A DNA stretch of 37,928 nt from Desulfobacterales bacterium. Lineage in GTDB: Bacteria > Desulfobacterota > Desulfobacteria > Desulfobacterales > SpSt-501. The position numbers were made by a program, and so were the translations under genes. Below the pieces are notes generated by a model, which was not told the DNA's origin, searched no databases, and was given only the letters and a program-made list of their open reading frames with translations. The stretch covers positions 1-37,928 of the forward strand of contig JALOPB010000017.1 of NCBI GenBank assembly GCA_025454115.1, written 5' to 3'. This document shows positions 1 to 8,399 of this stretch, one piece after another; within the stretch, counting starts at the first letter, position 1, and every line of letters starts with the position of its first letter.

Positions 1-112
1 CCTTGGTCACCCCCATGACCCGAAATCCGTGCTCATGGCTGATCGCCAGCACCCGCCGGGTGTTATGAACGATTTTCTCAAGATCGATTCGCAGCCGTGC
101 GTTCGACATCAT
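1..112 (-). CDS. PLP-dependent alanine/ornithine racemase-family protein, N-terminal fragment cut by the window edge
   Basis: Reverse complement reads MMSNARLRIDLEKIVHNTRRVLAISHEHGFRVMGVTK, resembling the N-terminus of alanine/ornithine racemase family proteins (IDLxKIxHN...GVTK with the PLP lysine). ATG at 112; continues past position 1. Confidence 0.7.
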   Translation of the reverse strand, partial: MMSNARLRIDLEKIVHNTRRVLAISHEHGFRVMGVTK

Positions 113-251
113 TTTTTCCTTTTAGCGCGTACACATATTGGATTCGTTAATGCTTATCTTAGCAAATAAACTTCAGCGGATAAAGCTGCTGGATTTCAAG
201 CGGAGTTTGCTGATAGGGTAAAGCCGGATTTTCCGATTTTAAAGGAAAAAC

Positions 252-799
252 ATGGCCGCTGCCATCATCACCGAATTTCATACGATCGTCATTCTTTATG
301 AAAATGACGATCTCATCGCCGTCGACAAGCCGATTAAGCTCGCCTCGATTCCCGAGCGCAACCGCGAAAAAATATCCCTCCTCAAGTTGTTATCCGAAGC
401 ACGCCAGCAAAAGCTTTTTGTCGTACACACCTTGCCATCGTCCATGGGCCAATTGAGGAAGACAGTGGTACCATCGACAAACCTCTAAGGCGATTCGGTT
501 CAGGCAGAATGGGAGAGGACCAGAAAAAAGGAAAGCCTTGCATCACTCAATATACAGTGGAAACGCGTTGCTCCGGATATACGCTGGTCAAGGTCCATCC
601 TCAGACCGGGCGCAAACACCAGATCCGCGCTCATTTTTTCAGCATCGGGCACCCGATTGTGGGGGACACGCTATATGGCGACACATCCATTCAAAAGAAA
701 TATCCCCGGCTGATGTTGCACGCGCTGGCCATCAGTTTTAGCTCGCCCGAACAGGAAGATCTATTAATCGAATCGCCGAGTCCGCTGGTTTTCCCTTAA
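252..799 (+). pseudogene. RluA-family 23S rRNA pseudouridine synthase, disrupted by an internal deletion and frameshift
   Basis: ORF 252..488 carries the N-terminal part (YENDDLIAVDKPIKLASIP...LFVVH). Another frame resumes with LAIVHGPIEEDSGTIDKPLRRFGSGRMGEDQKKGKPCITQYTVETRC..LVKVHPQTGRKHQIRAHFFSIGHPIVGDTLYG. The catalytic HRLDxxTSG segment is missing at the junction. Confidence 0.88.
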
Positions 800-1180
800 A
801 AAATTAAAGAAAAAAGATAACTTACCGATAATTCAATAGGATCAGTACGAATGGGGGCAGCCTCCGTTTTGTACAGAAATAATTATCCTATTTTCAATAA
901 GTTAATTGCCTAAAAGGAGAAAATGGATGGAGGTGAAAATGCCTGCCACCCAGTTGGTCTATACGCCTTTTCATTGCGCCAGGCTAAGCCGCAACGTAAT
1001 TCTGACTTCGATTCATTTTTTACCTGAAACAGATGGACACGCCGCGGTTGGATCGGATCAAGAAGTGGTTTTTGATTGCGCCGAAAAGAAAATCTGCGGT
1101 GTCTGCAGTGAGTGGGGCCGAACTCGAAGTTATGACTGGGAAAAGTGCTTTCATCCAAACTTAAAGAAACCCGTTTCAGA

Positions 1181-2350
1181 ATGAACTCTCGATTGCTGGA
1201 ATACATCTTAAACGGAAGCATCGTAATCAATTCCCTGGATGTTCTCGGGCATTGGATCAAGCGGTTTCCAGACAACCCGCAACTGTTGAAAATCTACGCA
1301 AACCTCCTGGCGGTGAATGGGCATCTCCAAGCAGCCGCCAACCATTATGACCGTGCAGCGCAGATTTATTTAAGAGAAGGCCAGTTTCTAAATGCTGTTG
1401 CAACCAAAATTGCGCAATGGCAAGCGGTCAAGCCGCGGAAGGACGATGTAGAGGATCTTTTTTCAGTTTTCCAAGGTCATACCTCTGATGGGAAACCGGC
1501 TACAGCATTTTGGAAGAGCCTGACCACGGACGAACTTCTGGATCTATGCCAAATCGTCGAGAATATAAGTTATCCTACCGGAATAACAGTTAAACAGCTT
1601 GGGGAGATAGAGCGAGTATTAAATTTTGTGGTGTCGGGAGAGCTCAAAGAGTCCAACTATCGGATGATCGAAGATCAACAGATCAAGTTCAAGAAACCCA
1701 TTCAAGTGCTGAAACCGAACGATATTTTTGGCGCTATATATCCCTTTTCTGAAGACATCCGGTCCCAGTCTCATATCGTAACTCTCAAGAGAACTGAACT
1801 GGTTAGTATCAAGAAGGAAAAAATCATTCGCCTGTGCAAGGTACACCCACACTTGGAGGCTAAGATTATCGACCTCCTTCAAGTCCGAGATTTCAGAAAA
1901 GCAGAAAATGGTTCTACATTAGCTCGAAAAGCGAAGCGCTACAACCTTACCACCCCAATATCTATTGAAATAATTCCAGATAAAGATGAAGCCACCTCGG
2001 TTCGAATGGCCGGATTTGCAAGAGATTGGTCCGTTTCTGGCCTGTGTTTTCTATCGCCGGATCATCTGATCGAAGATAGTCATGAGGCCGCCTTCAAAGC
2101 TATTCTTAATGGCCATAAGCCGGAGGTGAGGGTAATTTTATCTATAGAAAAAATGTCATTGGTTATTCTAGGCAAGATTGTCCGGAAGGAAAAGGTAGTG
2201 GATCATGGTAAAATTTATCTATCATTAGGAATCAGATTTGACGATTTGCCTCCAATGTTAGGTGGCGCATTTTTTGCTTTTGCGCAAAGCATGGGTTTTC
2301 TCAATCAGGGCTCAAATGCCCCCGGCATTTTCCCTGAGCATATGGATTGA
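1181..2350 (+). CDS. cNMP-binding-like domain plus C-terminal PilZ-like domain protein, with N-terminal TPR-like region
   Basis: ORF 1145..2350. The N-terminus has a TPR-like helix (NPQLLKIYANLLAVNGHLQAAANHYDRAAQIYL). The middle resembles a Crp-type beta-roll (VLNFVVSGELKES...LKPNDIFGAIYPFSED...LKRTELVSIKKEKI). The C-terminus resembles PilZ (RMAGFARDWSVSGLCFLS...LGIRFDDLPP). Start could be 1145 or 1181. Confidence 0.6.
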   Translation: MNSRLLEYILNGSIVINSLDVLGHWIKRFPDNPQLLKIYANLLAVNGHLQAAANHYDRAAQIYLREGQFLNAVATKIAQWQAVKPRKDDVEDLFSVFQGHTSDGKPATAFWKSLTTDELLDLCQIVENISYPTGITVKQLGEIERVLNFVVSGELKESNYRMIEDQQIKFKKPIQVLKPNDIFGAIYPFSEDIRSQSHIVTLKRTELVSIKKEKIIRLCKVHPHLEAKIIDLLQVRDFRKAENGSTLARKAKRYNLTTPISIEIIPDKDEATSVRMAGFARDWSVSGLCFLSPDHLIEDSHEAAFKAILNGHKPEVRVILSIEKMSLVILGKIVRKEKVVDHGKIYLSLGIRFDDLPPMLGGAFFAFAQSMGFLNQGSNAPGIFPEHMD

Positions 2351-2388
2351 TTCTGATTTCCACTTCTCGGCTATACAAAACAGAAGGA

Positions 2389-2649
2389 ATGATGATGAAC
2401 GTGGACGATGATAATACTGGTAGCCGGCTTATCGATCGGTCCCGCTGGAACAATCATGCTGCGACCAGCACCTTGCCGCCTGTGTTCAACACCAGCGAAG
2501 CCTGTCATTACCTCCGTATCTCGCGCCCCACATTTCTGAAATTGATTGCAACCGGCAAGATTCGAGCGCAGAAGCTCGGCAAGGGATGGAAAGTGCTGGA
2601 CACTGAACTCAAGCGCTTCCTTTTAGCCGGAGAGCTCACCCAGCAATAG
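2389..2649 (+). CDS. Helix-turn-helix (excisionase/MerR-type) DNA-binding protein
   Basis: VFNTSEACHYLRISRPTFLKLIATGKIRAQKLGKGWKVLDTELKRFL is typical of the excisionase-family HTH_17 domain. Likely start at 2389 behind AGAAGGA; the longest ORF starts at 2347. Confidence 0.8.
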   Translation: MMMNVDDDNTGSRLIDRSRWNNHAATSTLPPVFNTSEACHYLRISRPTFLKLIATGKIRAQKLGKGWKVLDTELKRFLLAGELTQQ

Positions 2650-2716
2650 CTCACCCTTTCATGCTGAAAACTATTCCCAAGCGCTCCGGTTCAACACGGC
2701 GCCAACTGACATATTT

Positions 2717-2734
2717 TTAATCAATCCTGATTAA
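2717..2734. promoter_or_regulatory. Perfect inverted repeat TTAATCA-atcc-TGATTAA upstream of the 4Fe-4S protein gene (possible operator)
   Basis: 7-bp arms read directly, about 100 bp upstream of the ATG at 2836. Confidence 0.35.
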
Positions 2735-2835
2735 TGCCTTCGTTGATTCCTGTCCTTTACAAAAGACGCAATGCATGCAAAAAAGCGTGCTAGCGTGATA
2801 TTGAACATAGCTGGTAGTGGCCTAGAAACCTTTTA

Positions 2836-3951
2836 ATGGAGAATTCCGTCATGTCCGATGTTTTTATCCAACTGCGAGAGCACCTGGACAGTCTGCCTTC
2901 AGGTTTTCCATCAACTGAAAGCGGGGTGGAATTGCGCATTCTGAAGCGGCTCTTTACACCGGACGAAGCTCAGTTGGCGTTGAAAGTAACCATGAAGCTC
3001 GAATCGGCAACCGCCATCGCCGAGAGGGCCGGACTTTCGCAAGCTGAAGCCGAAGCACGCCTCAAAAAGCTCTCCCGCAAGGGCCTTATTTTTAGTATTG
3101 AGAGCCCGGATCGGGAGCCTCGCTACATGGCCGCCCAATTTGTGATTGGAATCTGGGAATACCATGTGAACGATCTTGACCCCGAATTCGTGCGGGACAT
3201 GGACGAGTACCTGCCCTACCTGGGCCGGGAAGCTTTCGGCCGAATACCGCAGCTTCGAACCGTACCGGTCGGTCAAAGCATCCATGCGGGCCTGGAAGTC
3301 CTGCCCTACGAGAAGGCCGAGGAGATCGTTCGTCAGCAGTCGAAATTCTTAGTTGCGCCGTGCATCTGCCGCCGGGAACATCACATCAAAGGGGCGGGGT
3401 GCGACAAACTAATGGAGTCCTGTCTCGTTTTTAGCTGGGGCGCCGAATATTATGCCCGCAACGGGCTGGGGCGATTCATCACCCTGGAAGAAACGCTGGA
3501 GATAATAAAGAAAGCGGAGGCGGACGGCCTGGTGCTGCAACCGAGCAACGCTCAAGACATCGTGAACATCTGCTGCTGTTGCGGGGATTGCTGCCAGATG
3601 CTTCTGCATCTGAAAAAACACCCCAAACCCGCACTCGCAGTTTCCTCGCCGTTTAAAGCGGAGTATAACGCGGATCTCTGTGTGGGATGCGAGGCCTGCC
3701 TCGACCGCTGCCAGATGGAAGCCCTCACTATGGCGGATGGCCGTGCTGTGTTGAACCCCGACCGCTGCATCGGGTGTGGGCTGTGTGTCAGCACCTGCCC
3801 GAGCAGCGCGCTCACATTGACCCGCAAGCCTGTCGAACATCAACCGGAGATTCCCAAGAACCAGCGCGACGCCTTCATCCTACGGGCTCAGGCACGGGCT
3901 GCAGCGCGGATGGAGATGGAAGACAAACTCAGGCGCCACCATCGGATCTAA
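2836..3951 (+). CDS. 4Fe-4S ferredoxin-domain protein with N-terminal winged-helix-like region and extra Cys clusters
   Basis: Two C-terminal ferredoxin motifs (CVGCEACLDRCQMEAL, CIGCGLCVSTCPSSAL), a CCCCGDCC cluster and APCICRREHHIKGAGCDKLMESC. The N-terminus looks like a wHTH (ATAIAERAGLSQAEAEARLKKLSRKGLIFSI). Confidence 0.85.
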   Translation: MENSVMSDVFIQLREHLDSLPSGFPSTESGVELRILKRLFTPDEAQLALKVTMKLESATAIAERAGLSQAEAEARLKKLSRKGLIFSIESPDREPRYMAAQFVIGIWEYHVNDLDPEFVRDMDEYLPYLGREAFGRIPQLRTVPVGQSIHAGLEVLPYEKAEEIVRQQSKFLVAPCICRREHHIKGAGCDKLMESCLVFSWGAEYYARNGLGRFITLEETLEIIKKAEADGLVLQPSNAQDIVNICCCCGDCCQMLLHLKKHPKPALAVSSPFKAEYNADLCVGCEACLDRCQMEALTMADGRAVLNPDRCIGCGLCVSTCPSSALTLTRKPVEHQPEIPKNQRDAFILRAQARAAARMEMEDKLRRHHRI

Positions 3952-3969
3952 CTATGCGCAGCAACTCTC

Positions 3970-4614
3970 TCATTGCGATGGTTTAAAAAGGCCTCTCGGA
4001 TTAGCTCCCGCCAACCCGGCCTGATAGGAGCGCTCATCGACCGGGGACAGCCTATCCGCCAAGGCTGGCGGCAGCAGGTTGATGCGGCGGATCTCATCGG
4101 TGCGCCGGGCGATGAGATCTAAGGGCTCATCCTTCGTCATCCAATCGAAGCGGTCGAAGCGATTCAGGTTGAGCGGGCCGGTGTACCCGCGCAGGGTCTT
4201 TTCGCGTTCGATATTGTAGTACTGCTCGAAGTAAGACATCGCCAGCTCGCGCAGGTTGCGGTAAACCGGCTCGCGGAAACGCAAGCCGACGAAATTGGAT
4301 TTGGCGACCGCGCCCCAATGCCCGTCGATCTTGAAAAGGGCGAGCAGGTGCTCGTCGTCCCGACCGTTCGACAATAGGTCCAGTATCAGTGGCGGATGGC
4401 CGAGGCGGCGCAATGCAGCGGCAGCAAACACGGCCCCGTCGAAGCAGTGGGCGGTGCGCTCCCTCAGCACCCGCAATGGACATCGATAGAAGTCGTCGGT
4501 GCTGTAGGCGATATCATCCAGAAAGGCCTGTATCCTCGCCGGGCTTGTCAGCCCGCTGATCATTCCCCGTTCCGTATCGGCCAGCATGCGTTCAAACGTT
4601 TCAAACGGGGTCAT
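3970..4614 (-). CDS. Transglutaminase-like / papain-fold-like protein
   Basis: 214 aa with TAHCFDGAVFAAAALRRLGHPPLILDL followed by DDEHLLALFKIDGHWGAVAKSN, a Cys...His...Asn layout like the transglutaminase-like fold. Overlaps the 3' end of the exosortase gene by about 14 bp. Confidence 0.6.
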   Translation of the reverse strand: MTPFETFERMLADTERGMISGLTSPARIQAFLDDIAYSTDDFYRCPLRVLRERTAHCFDGAVFAAAALRRLGHPPLILDLLSNGRDDEHLLALFKIDGHWGAVAKSNFVGLRFREPVYRNLRELAMSYFEQYYNIEREKTLRGYTGPLNLNRFDRFDWMTKDEPLDLIARRTDEIRRINLLPPALADRLSPVDERSYQAGLAGANPRGLFKPSQ

Positions 4615-5149
4615 TCCATTTCCTCCTCAAGCGATTCGAATGCGCTGCCCATCGGCGCCACCGCCACCATATGCCCAGCGCCGCCATCATCAGAATGAGC
4701 TCCCACACCAACTCGTGGGCCAGATCGAACAGTGCCGGGTGAAAAACGCCGGTATGGAACAACTGGACAAGACGAATGAGGTTCAGGCCGACCAGCACAG
4801 GAATTCCTACGCACACGCCGATCAGTTTGGATCGCACGGATACCGGCGTTGCGGCGGTCAACGCTGCCAGGATAGCCGCGGGCAGCAAGCCCGTGCAGCG
4901 GTAATAGATCTCATAGGCAAACCCTTCGGGATGATGGATCTGAGAGCCAATCCGCACCGCCTCAATCTTTAAAGCATGCAGAAAGGCCAGCGTCATCCGA
5001 GCGGTCAGTTCTTCCCACGGGCCGAGGAGCCGTCCCAGCAGATCGTCGCGGTAGACCATCAAAAAAAGGAACATAATGGTTGAAACGCGGATTATAAAAC
5101 GCACTGTCGGGCGGCTCCAGGCCGAGCCGATGCAAAGGCCATCCATCAT
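4601..5149 (-). CDS. Exosortase/archaeosortase family protein
   Basis: 182 aa, several hydrophobic helices, with the ordered Cys/Arg/His catalytic set: EIYYRCTGLLPAAILAAL (Cys), IPVLVGLNLIRLVQLFHTGVFHPALFD (Arg), DLAHELVWELILMMAALGIWW (His). Confidence 0.85.
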   Translation of the reverse strand: MMDGLCIGSAWSRPTVRFIIRVSTIMFLFLMVYRDDLLGRLLGPWEELTARMTLAFLHALKIEAVRIGSQIHHPEGFAYEIYYRCTGLLPAAILAALTAATPVSVRSKLIGVCVGIPVLVGLNLIRLVQLFHTGVFHPALFDLAHELVWELILMMAALGIWWRWRRWAAHSNRLRRKWNDPV

Positions 5150-5150
5150 T

Positions 5151-6983
5151 TTATACCTGACCGGAATTTATCCGATTTCGTTTTATAACGATAATAGCAG
5201 CCCATGCGATGATAAAAACGACGGCGGTTAGTGATAAATCCGGCACTCTCACCGGTGCGCTGGCGGTCGTGCCGTTTGCAGTTGCGCTCAGCGTGGTCTC
5301 CCCTTTGGATTCTCCCTTCACGGTCGTTTGGGCCAGCCCGTTCGCGTCGGTGACGGCCGCGGCGGGCGTCACGCTGGCGACGGTCGCATTCCCGGTGTTG
5401 AAGGCGACCGACTTGGCGGCGACCGGAGCGCCGTTCTGGGTGACGATGGCCCTAGCGGTAGTGGATTCTCCGGTCTGCAGGTCGCTGGAATCTATCCTTA
5501 AGGACACTGCCAGGGAAGGCGGTGGTGGTCCTCCCGGGGCAACTGCGCTCAACAGGCCGGCGCCACAGGGCTGCGGGCATTGAGCTGCCGTTCGCGGCAA
5601 CGCATTCGCCTGCAAATTGGCCAGCACCTGGGATGACACGAGCGCGGGCTGTTGTGCCAGTATGAGAGCCGCCACGCCGGCCACATGCGGGGCTGCCATG
5701 GACGTCCCATTGTAATAGGCGTAGGTGCCGGCATTAGGGTGTACCAGGCTCAGGACCCCGTCCGGCCGACCGTCGCCGTTGTCGTCTCGGCGGACATCGC
5801 CGCCCGGGGCCATGATCTCCACGGTCGACCCATAGTTGGAATAGCGCGTGGCGAGATAGCCGCGGGCGTCGCCGGCCGCGACGGTGATGACGTTGTTGCA
5901 GCTGGCCGGAAACACCTGGGAGGCGTCCGTGGCATCGTTTCCCGCCGCCACCACGACCGTCGCCCCCATGGCGACCGCATCATTGATGGCTGACTGGGTG
6001 GACGGCGACATCGAGCAGGGATTGCCGGGGGGTGTCCCCAGGCTCATGTTGATGACTTTGGCAGGCGTGGAATTGGCGGGAACCCCCGGAACCGACAAGC
6101 CCGCGGCCCAGCGGATGCCGTCGTTGATGTCTGCGGTTGTGCCGCCGCACTTGCCCAAGACCCGGACGGCCTGGACTTTGACATTCCAGTTGATACCGGC
6201 CACCCCGATCCCGTTATTGGTGTGGCCCGCGCCGATGGTGCCGGCAACATGCGTTCCATGCCAGCTGTCTGGAAGCGCCGGGCTTCCGGGGTAGCATTCG
6301 CCGGCCGCCGCTGCATCCCCAGGGTCCGTCGGGTCGCTGTCCCGGCCGCCGCCGTCGTTGCCGATAAACGCATCGCTGATCATGTCGTACCCCGGTACCA
6401 CATTCGGAGATCCCTGGATATCAGGGTGGTTCGGCAGAATGCCCGTGTCGATAACGGCCACTACGACGGCGGAACTTCCGGTCGAGGCATCCCAGGCTCT
6501 CGGAAGATTGATGCCGCCCGGGGACTGCCCGGCCCCGGCCCCGTTTGAAAAGTAATGCCACTGCTCCGGGTAGCGCGGATCGTTGGGGATTTTGTCTGAG
6601 ATGCGCAGGATGTAGTTGGGCTGGGCATATTCGACATCCGGCCTGGCCGCGAACTGGCGAACGAGCTGCAGGGTGCGGTCCAGGAGTTGATCCCTCGACA
6701 TCGCACTACGGATGTTAGGGGCAATGCGGTAGATGATTTCACCGCCGGAGGTGACGCCTTGTTTCTCTTGAACCCCTAAGCGGCTTAAATCCGCTCCCCT
6801 GAGCCGGAGGGCGGGTTTCATGCGCACGATGACTTCGCCGGGCACGAATAAGGGTGTTGGCGGCGCTTTCTGTTCCATCAGCCGTTGGACGTCTTCTGGC
6901 GTGCGCTCCTGAGAGTAACCCATCGCCGCACTCATGAACACCATGATTCCGACGGCCATCGTTTTCATCCAAAAACGTTTCAT
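5151..6983 (-). CDS. Secreted S8 (subtilisin-like) serine protease with propeptide, bacterial Ig-like domain and C-terminal hydrophobic tail plus basic cluster
   Basis: Signal peptide MKRFWMKTMAVGIMVFMSAAMGYSQE; triad motifs VAVIDTGILPNHPDI, SWHGTHVAGTIGA, GTSMAAPHVAGVAALI; Ig-like region SLRIDSSDLQTGESTTARAIVTQNG...; C-terminus VPDLSLTAVVFIIAWAAIIVIKRNRINSGQV. Confidence 0.93.
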   Translation of the reverse strand: MKRFWMKTMAVGIMVFMSAAMGYSQERTPEDVQRLMEQKAPPTPLFVPGEVIVRMKPALRLRGADLSRLGVQEKQGVTSGGEIIYRIAPNIRSAMSRDQLLDRTLQLVRQFAARPDVEYAQPNYILRISDKIPNDPRYPEQWHYFSNGAGAGQSPGGINLPRAWDASTGSSAVVVAVIDTGILPNHPDIQGSPNVVPGYDMISDAFIGNDGGGRDSDPTDPGDAAAAGECYPGSPALPDSWHGTHVAGTIGAGHTNNGIGVAGINWNVKVQAVRVLGKCGGTTADINDGIRWAAGLSVPGVPANSTPAKVINMSLGTPPGNPCSMSPSTQSAINDAVAMGATVVVAAGNDATDASQVFPASCNNVITVAAGDARGYLATRYSNYGSTVEIMAPGGDVRRDDNGDGRPDGVLSLVHPNAGTYAYYNGTSMAAPHVAGVAALILAQQPALVSSQVLANLQANALPRTAAQCPQPCGAGLLSAVAPGGPPPPSLAVSLRIDSSDLQTGESTTARAIVTQNGAPVAAKSVAFNTGNATVASVTPAAAVTDANGLAQTTVKGESKGETTLSATANGTTASAPVRVPDLSLTAVVFIIAWAAIIVIKRNRINSGQV

Positions 6984-7468
6984 GGTAGCCTCCTTTCTGT
7001 CTGCTAAAGCAGTTCAAGGAAACCGATGGATTGTTTTTTTGCTTTTTGATCTGATCTGCACGTCCTTTTCAACGGGCTTGGGGAGCAGTTGGTAGCTTCG
7101 AAACCGAGCGGCTGTTGAACCCGTATAGAAACCGCGCAATGGAAGGATCAGGAAGAATATTAAACGCTCAGCTGATGTTTCAAAGCTAAGAATGGAAGGA
7201 AACTAAGGAGGGGCTCCGTCAAAGTCAAGCAATACCGGATCGGGCAAGGAGAAATCGCTCCGGTTTCGTTATGCGGTTCGGCAAAGGTGCCTTCAATCCA
7301 CGTGGAAAGCTGAGAAAATGGTTGATGCGGTTGAATCTCTGAGGAGCTTATACGCGAAATCAGATGACATGCCAATCGCGATGGCTTATAAACGGTTTTA
7401 GCCATCAACCGACCAGCCGGCGCTCACCTGAAAGCAGTCTCGCGGGTGCGGGTGCAGACAATACTTTG

Positions 7469-8395
7469 ATGATGCTCCAAGATATTCAACTGATGTCCCG
7501 AATTGCGGTTTCGATCGTCCTGGAGGCCGCTCCTTTTTTGCTACTCGGATCGCTAGTGTCGGCAGCCGTGGACCGATATGTGGACACGGAGCGCATCGTG
7601 AGCCGAATCCCTCAAGGGGCGCTTGGACGTATCACGGTCGGGCTATTGGGTGGAATGCTCATGCCTGTCTGCGAGTGCGGATCGGTACCCCTGGCGCGCC
7701 GGCTGCTGGAAAAGGGTGTCCCGCCGTTGAGCGCGGTTACCTACATGCTGGCTGCACCGGTTATTAACCCTGTGGTGATGTTGTCCACCTACGTGGCCTT
7801 CAGCGGGAACTTCCAAATGGTCGTTGGCCGGGTCTTTATAGTCGCCTGCAGTGCGGCTTTGACCGGATGGCTCTGCCGTGGCTACCTCCGCGCCGGTCGG
7901 CCGGCTGACTCCAAATGCTCGCTCTCGCTGTCGGACTTGAACCATCTTCATTCGCACGGCGCTCAAAGCCGGTCGACCGCTGGGTGCAACTGCCGAACGG
8001 TTTTGGATTTTCTCAGCAGCGGGGCTTCCGAGTTCCTGGAGATGGGGAAATACCTCGTTTTAGGCGCCCTGGCTTCGGCCGCCTTCAAGGTCTTCCTGCC
8101 CTGGCAGCTCGTTCAAGTGATAGCTGGCAGCATGCCCCTATCGATTGTCGTGTTGATGATTTTAGCGGTTCTGCTCTGCGTCTGTTCCGAGGCGGATGCC
8201 TTTGTCGCCGCTTCTTTTGTCTACGTGCCTCCGGCCGCGCAGCTGGGCTTCATGGCCTTGGGCGCCATGGTGGATCTCAAGCTAATAGGTATGTATTTTG
8301 GGGCGTTTCCAAAAAAAATGGCATGGACACTGGTCATCGTGCCGATGGTCTGCGTCCTCGGTTTAACCTTCTTTTCGGGATATCTGATCAGGTAG
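7469..8395 (+). CDS. YraQ/DUF318-family permease (SO_0444-type efflux transporter-like)
   Basis: Characteristic motif GGMLMPVCECGSVPLARRLLEKGVPPLSAVTYMLAAPVINPVVMLSTYVAF and a second half SEADAFVAASFV...LGAMVDLKLIGMYFG. Likely start at 7469 (MMLQDIQLMSR). Confidence 0.85.
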   Translation: MMLQDIQLMSRIAVSIVLEAAPFLLLGSLVSAAVDRYVDTERIVSRIPQGALGRITVGLLGGMLMPVCECGSVPLARRLLEKGVPPLSAVTYMLAAPVINPVVMLSTYVAFSGNFQMVVGRVFIVACSAALTGWLCRGYLRAGRPADSKCSLSLSDLNHLHSHGAQSRSTAGCNCRTVLDFLSSGASEFLEMGKYLVLGALASAAFKVFLPWQLVQVIAGSMPLSIVVLMILAVLLCVCSEADAFVAASFVYVPPAAQLGFMALGAMVDLKLIGMYFGAFPKKMAWTLVIVPMVCVLGLTFFSGYLIR

Positions 8396-8399
8396 GCGG

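Noticed and set aside
910-1275. Overlapping ORFs 906..1184 (+) and 910..1275 (-)
   Set aside because: Neither shows a recognisable family; the plus ORF needs a TTG or internal ATG start. Possibly decayed sequence, not supportable as a gene.
7021-7160. Possible structured leader or c-di-GMP riboswitch upstream of the S8 protease gene
   Set aside because: Could not match the conserved GEMM-I core or a convincing aptamer by eye; needs a covariance-model search.
7160-7408. 82-aa minus-strand ORF between the S8 protease and the permease
   Set aside because: No recognisable motif and no clear RBS context; considered as a mobile-element remnant but nothing supports it.
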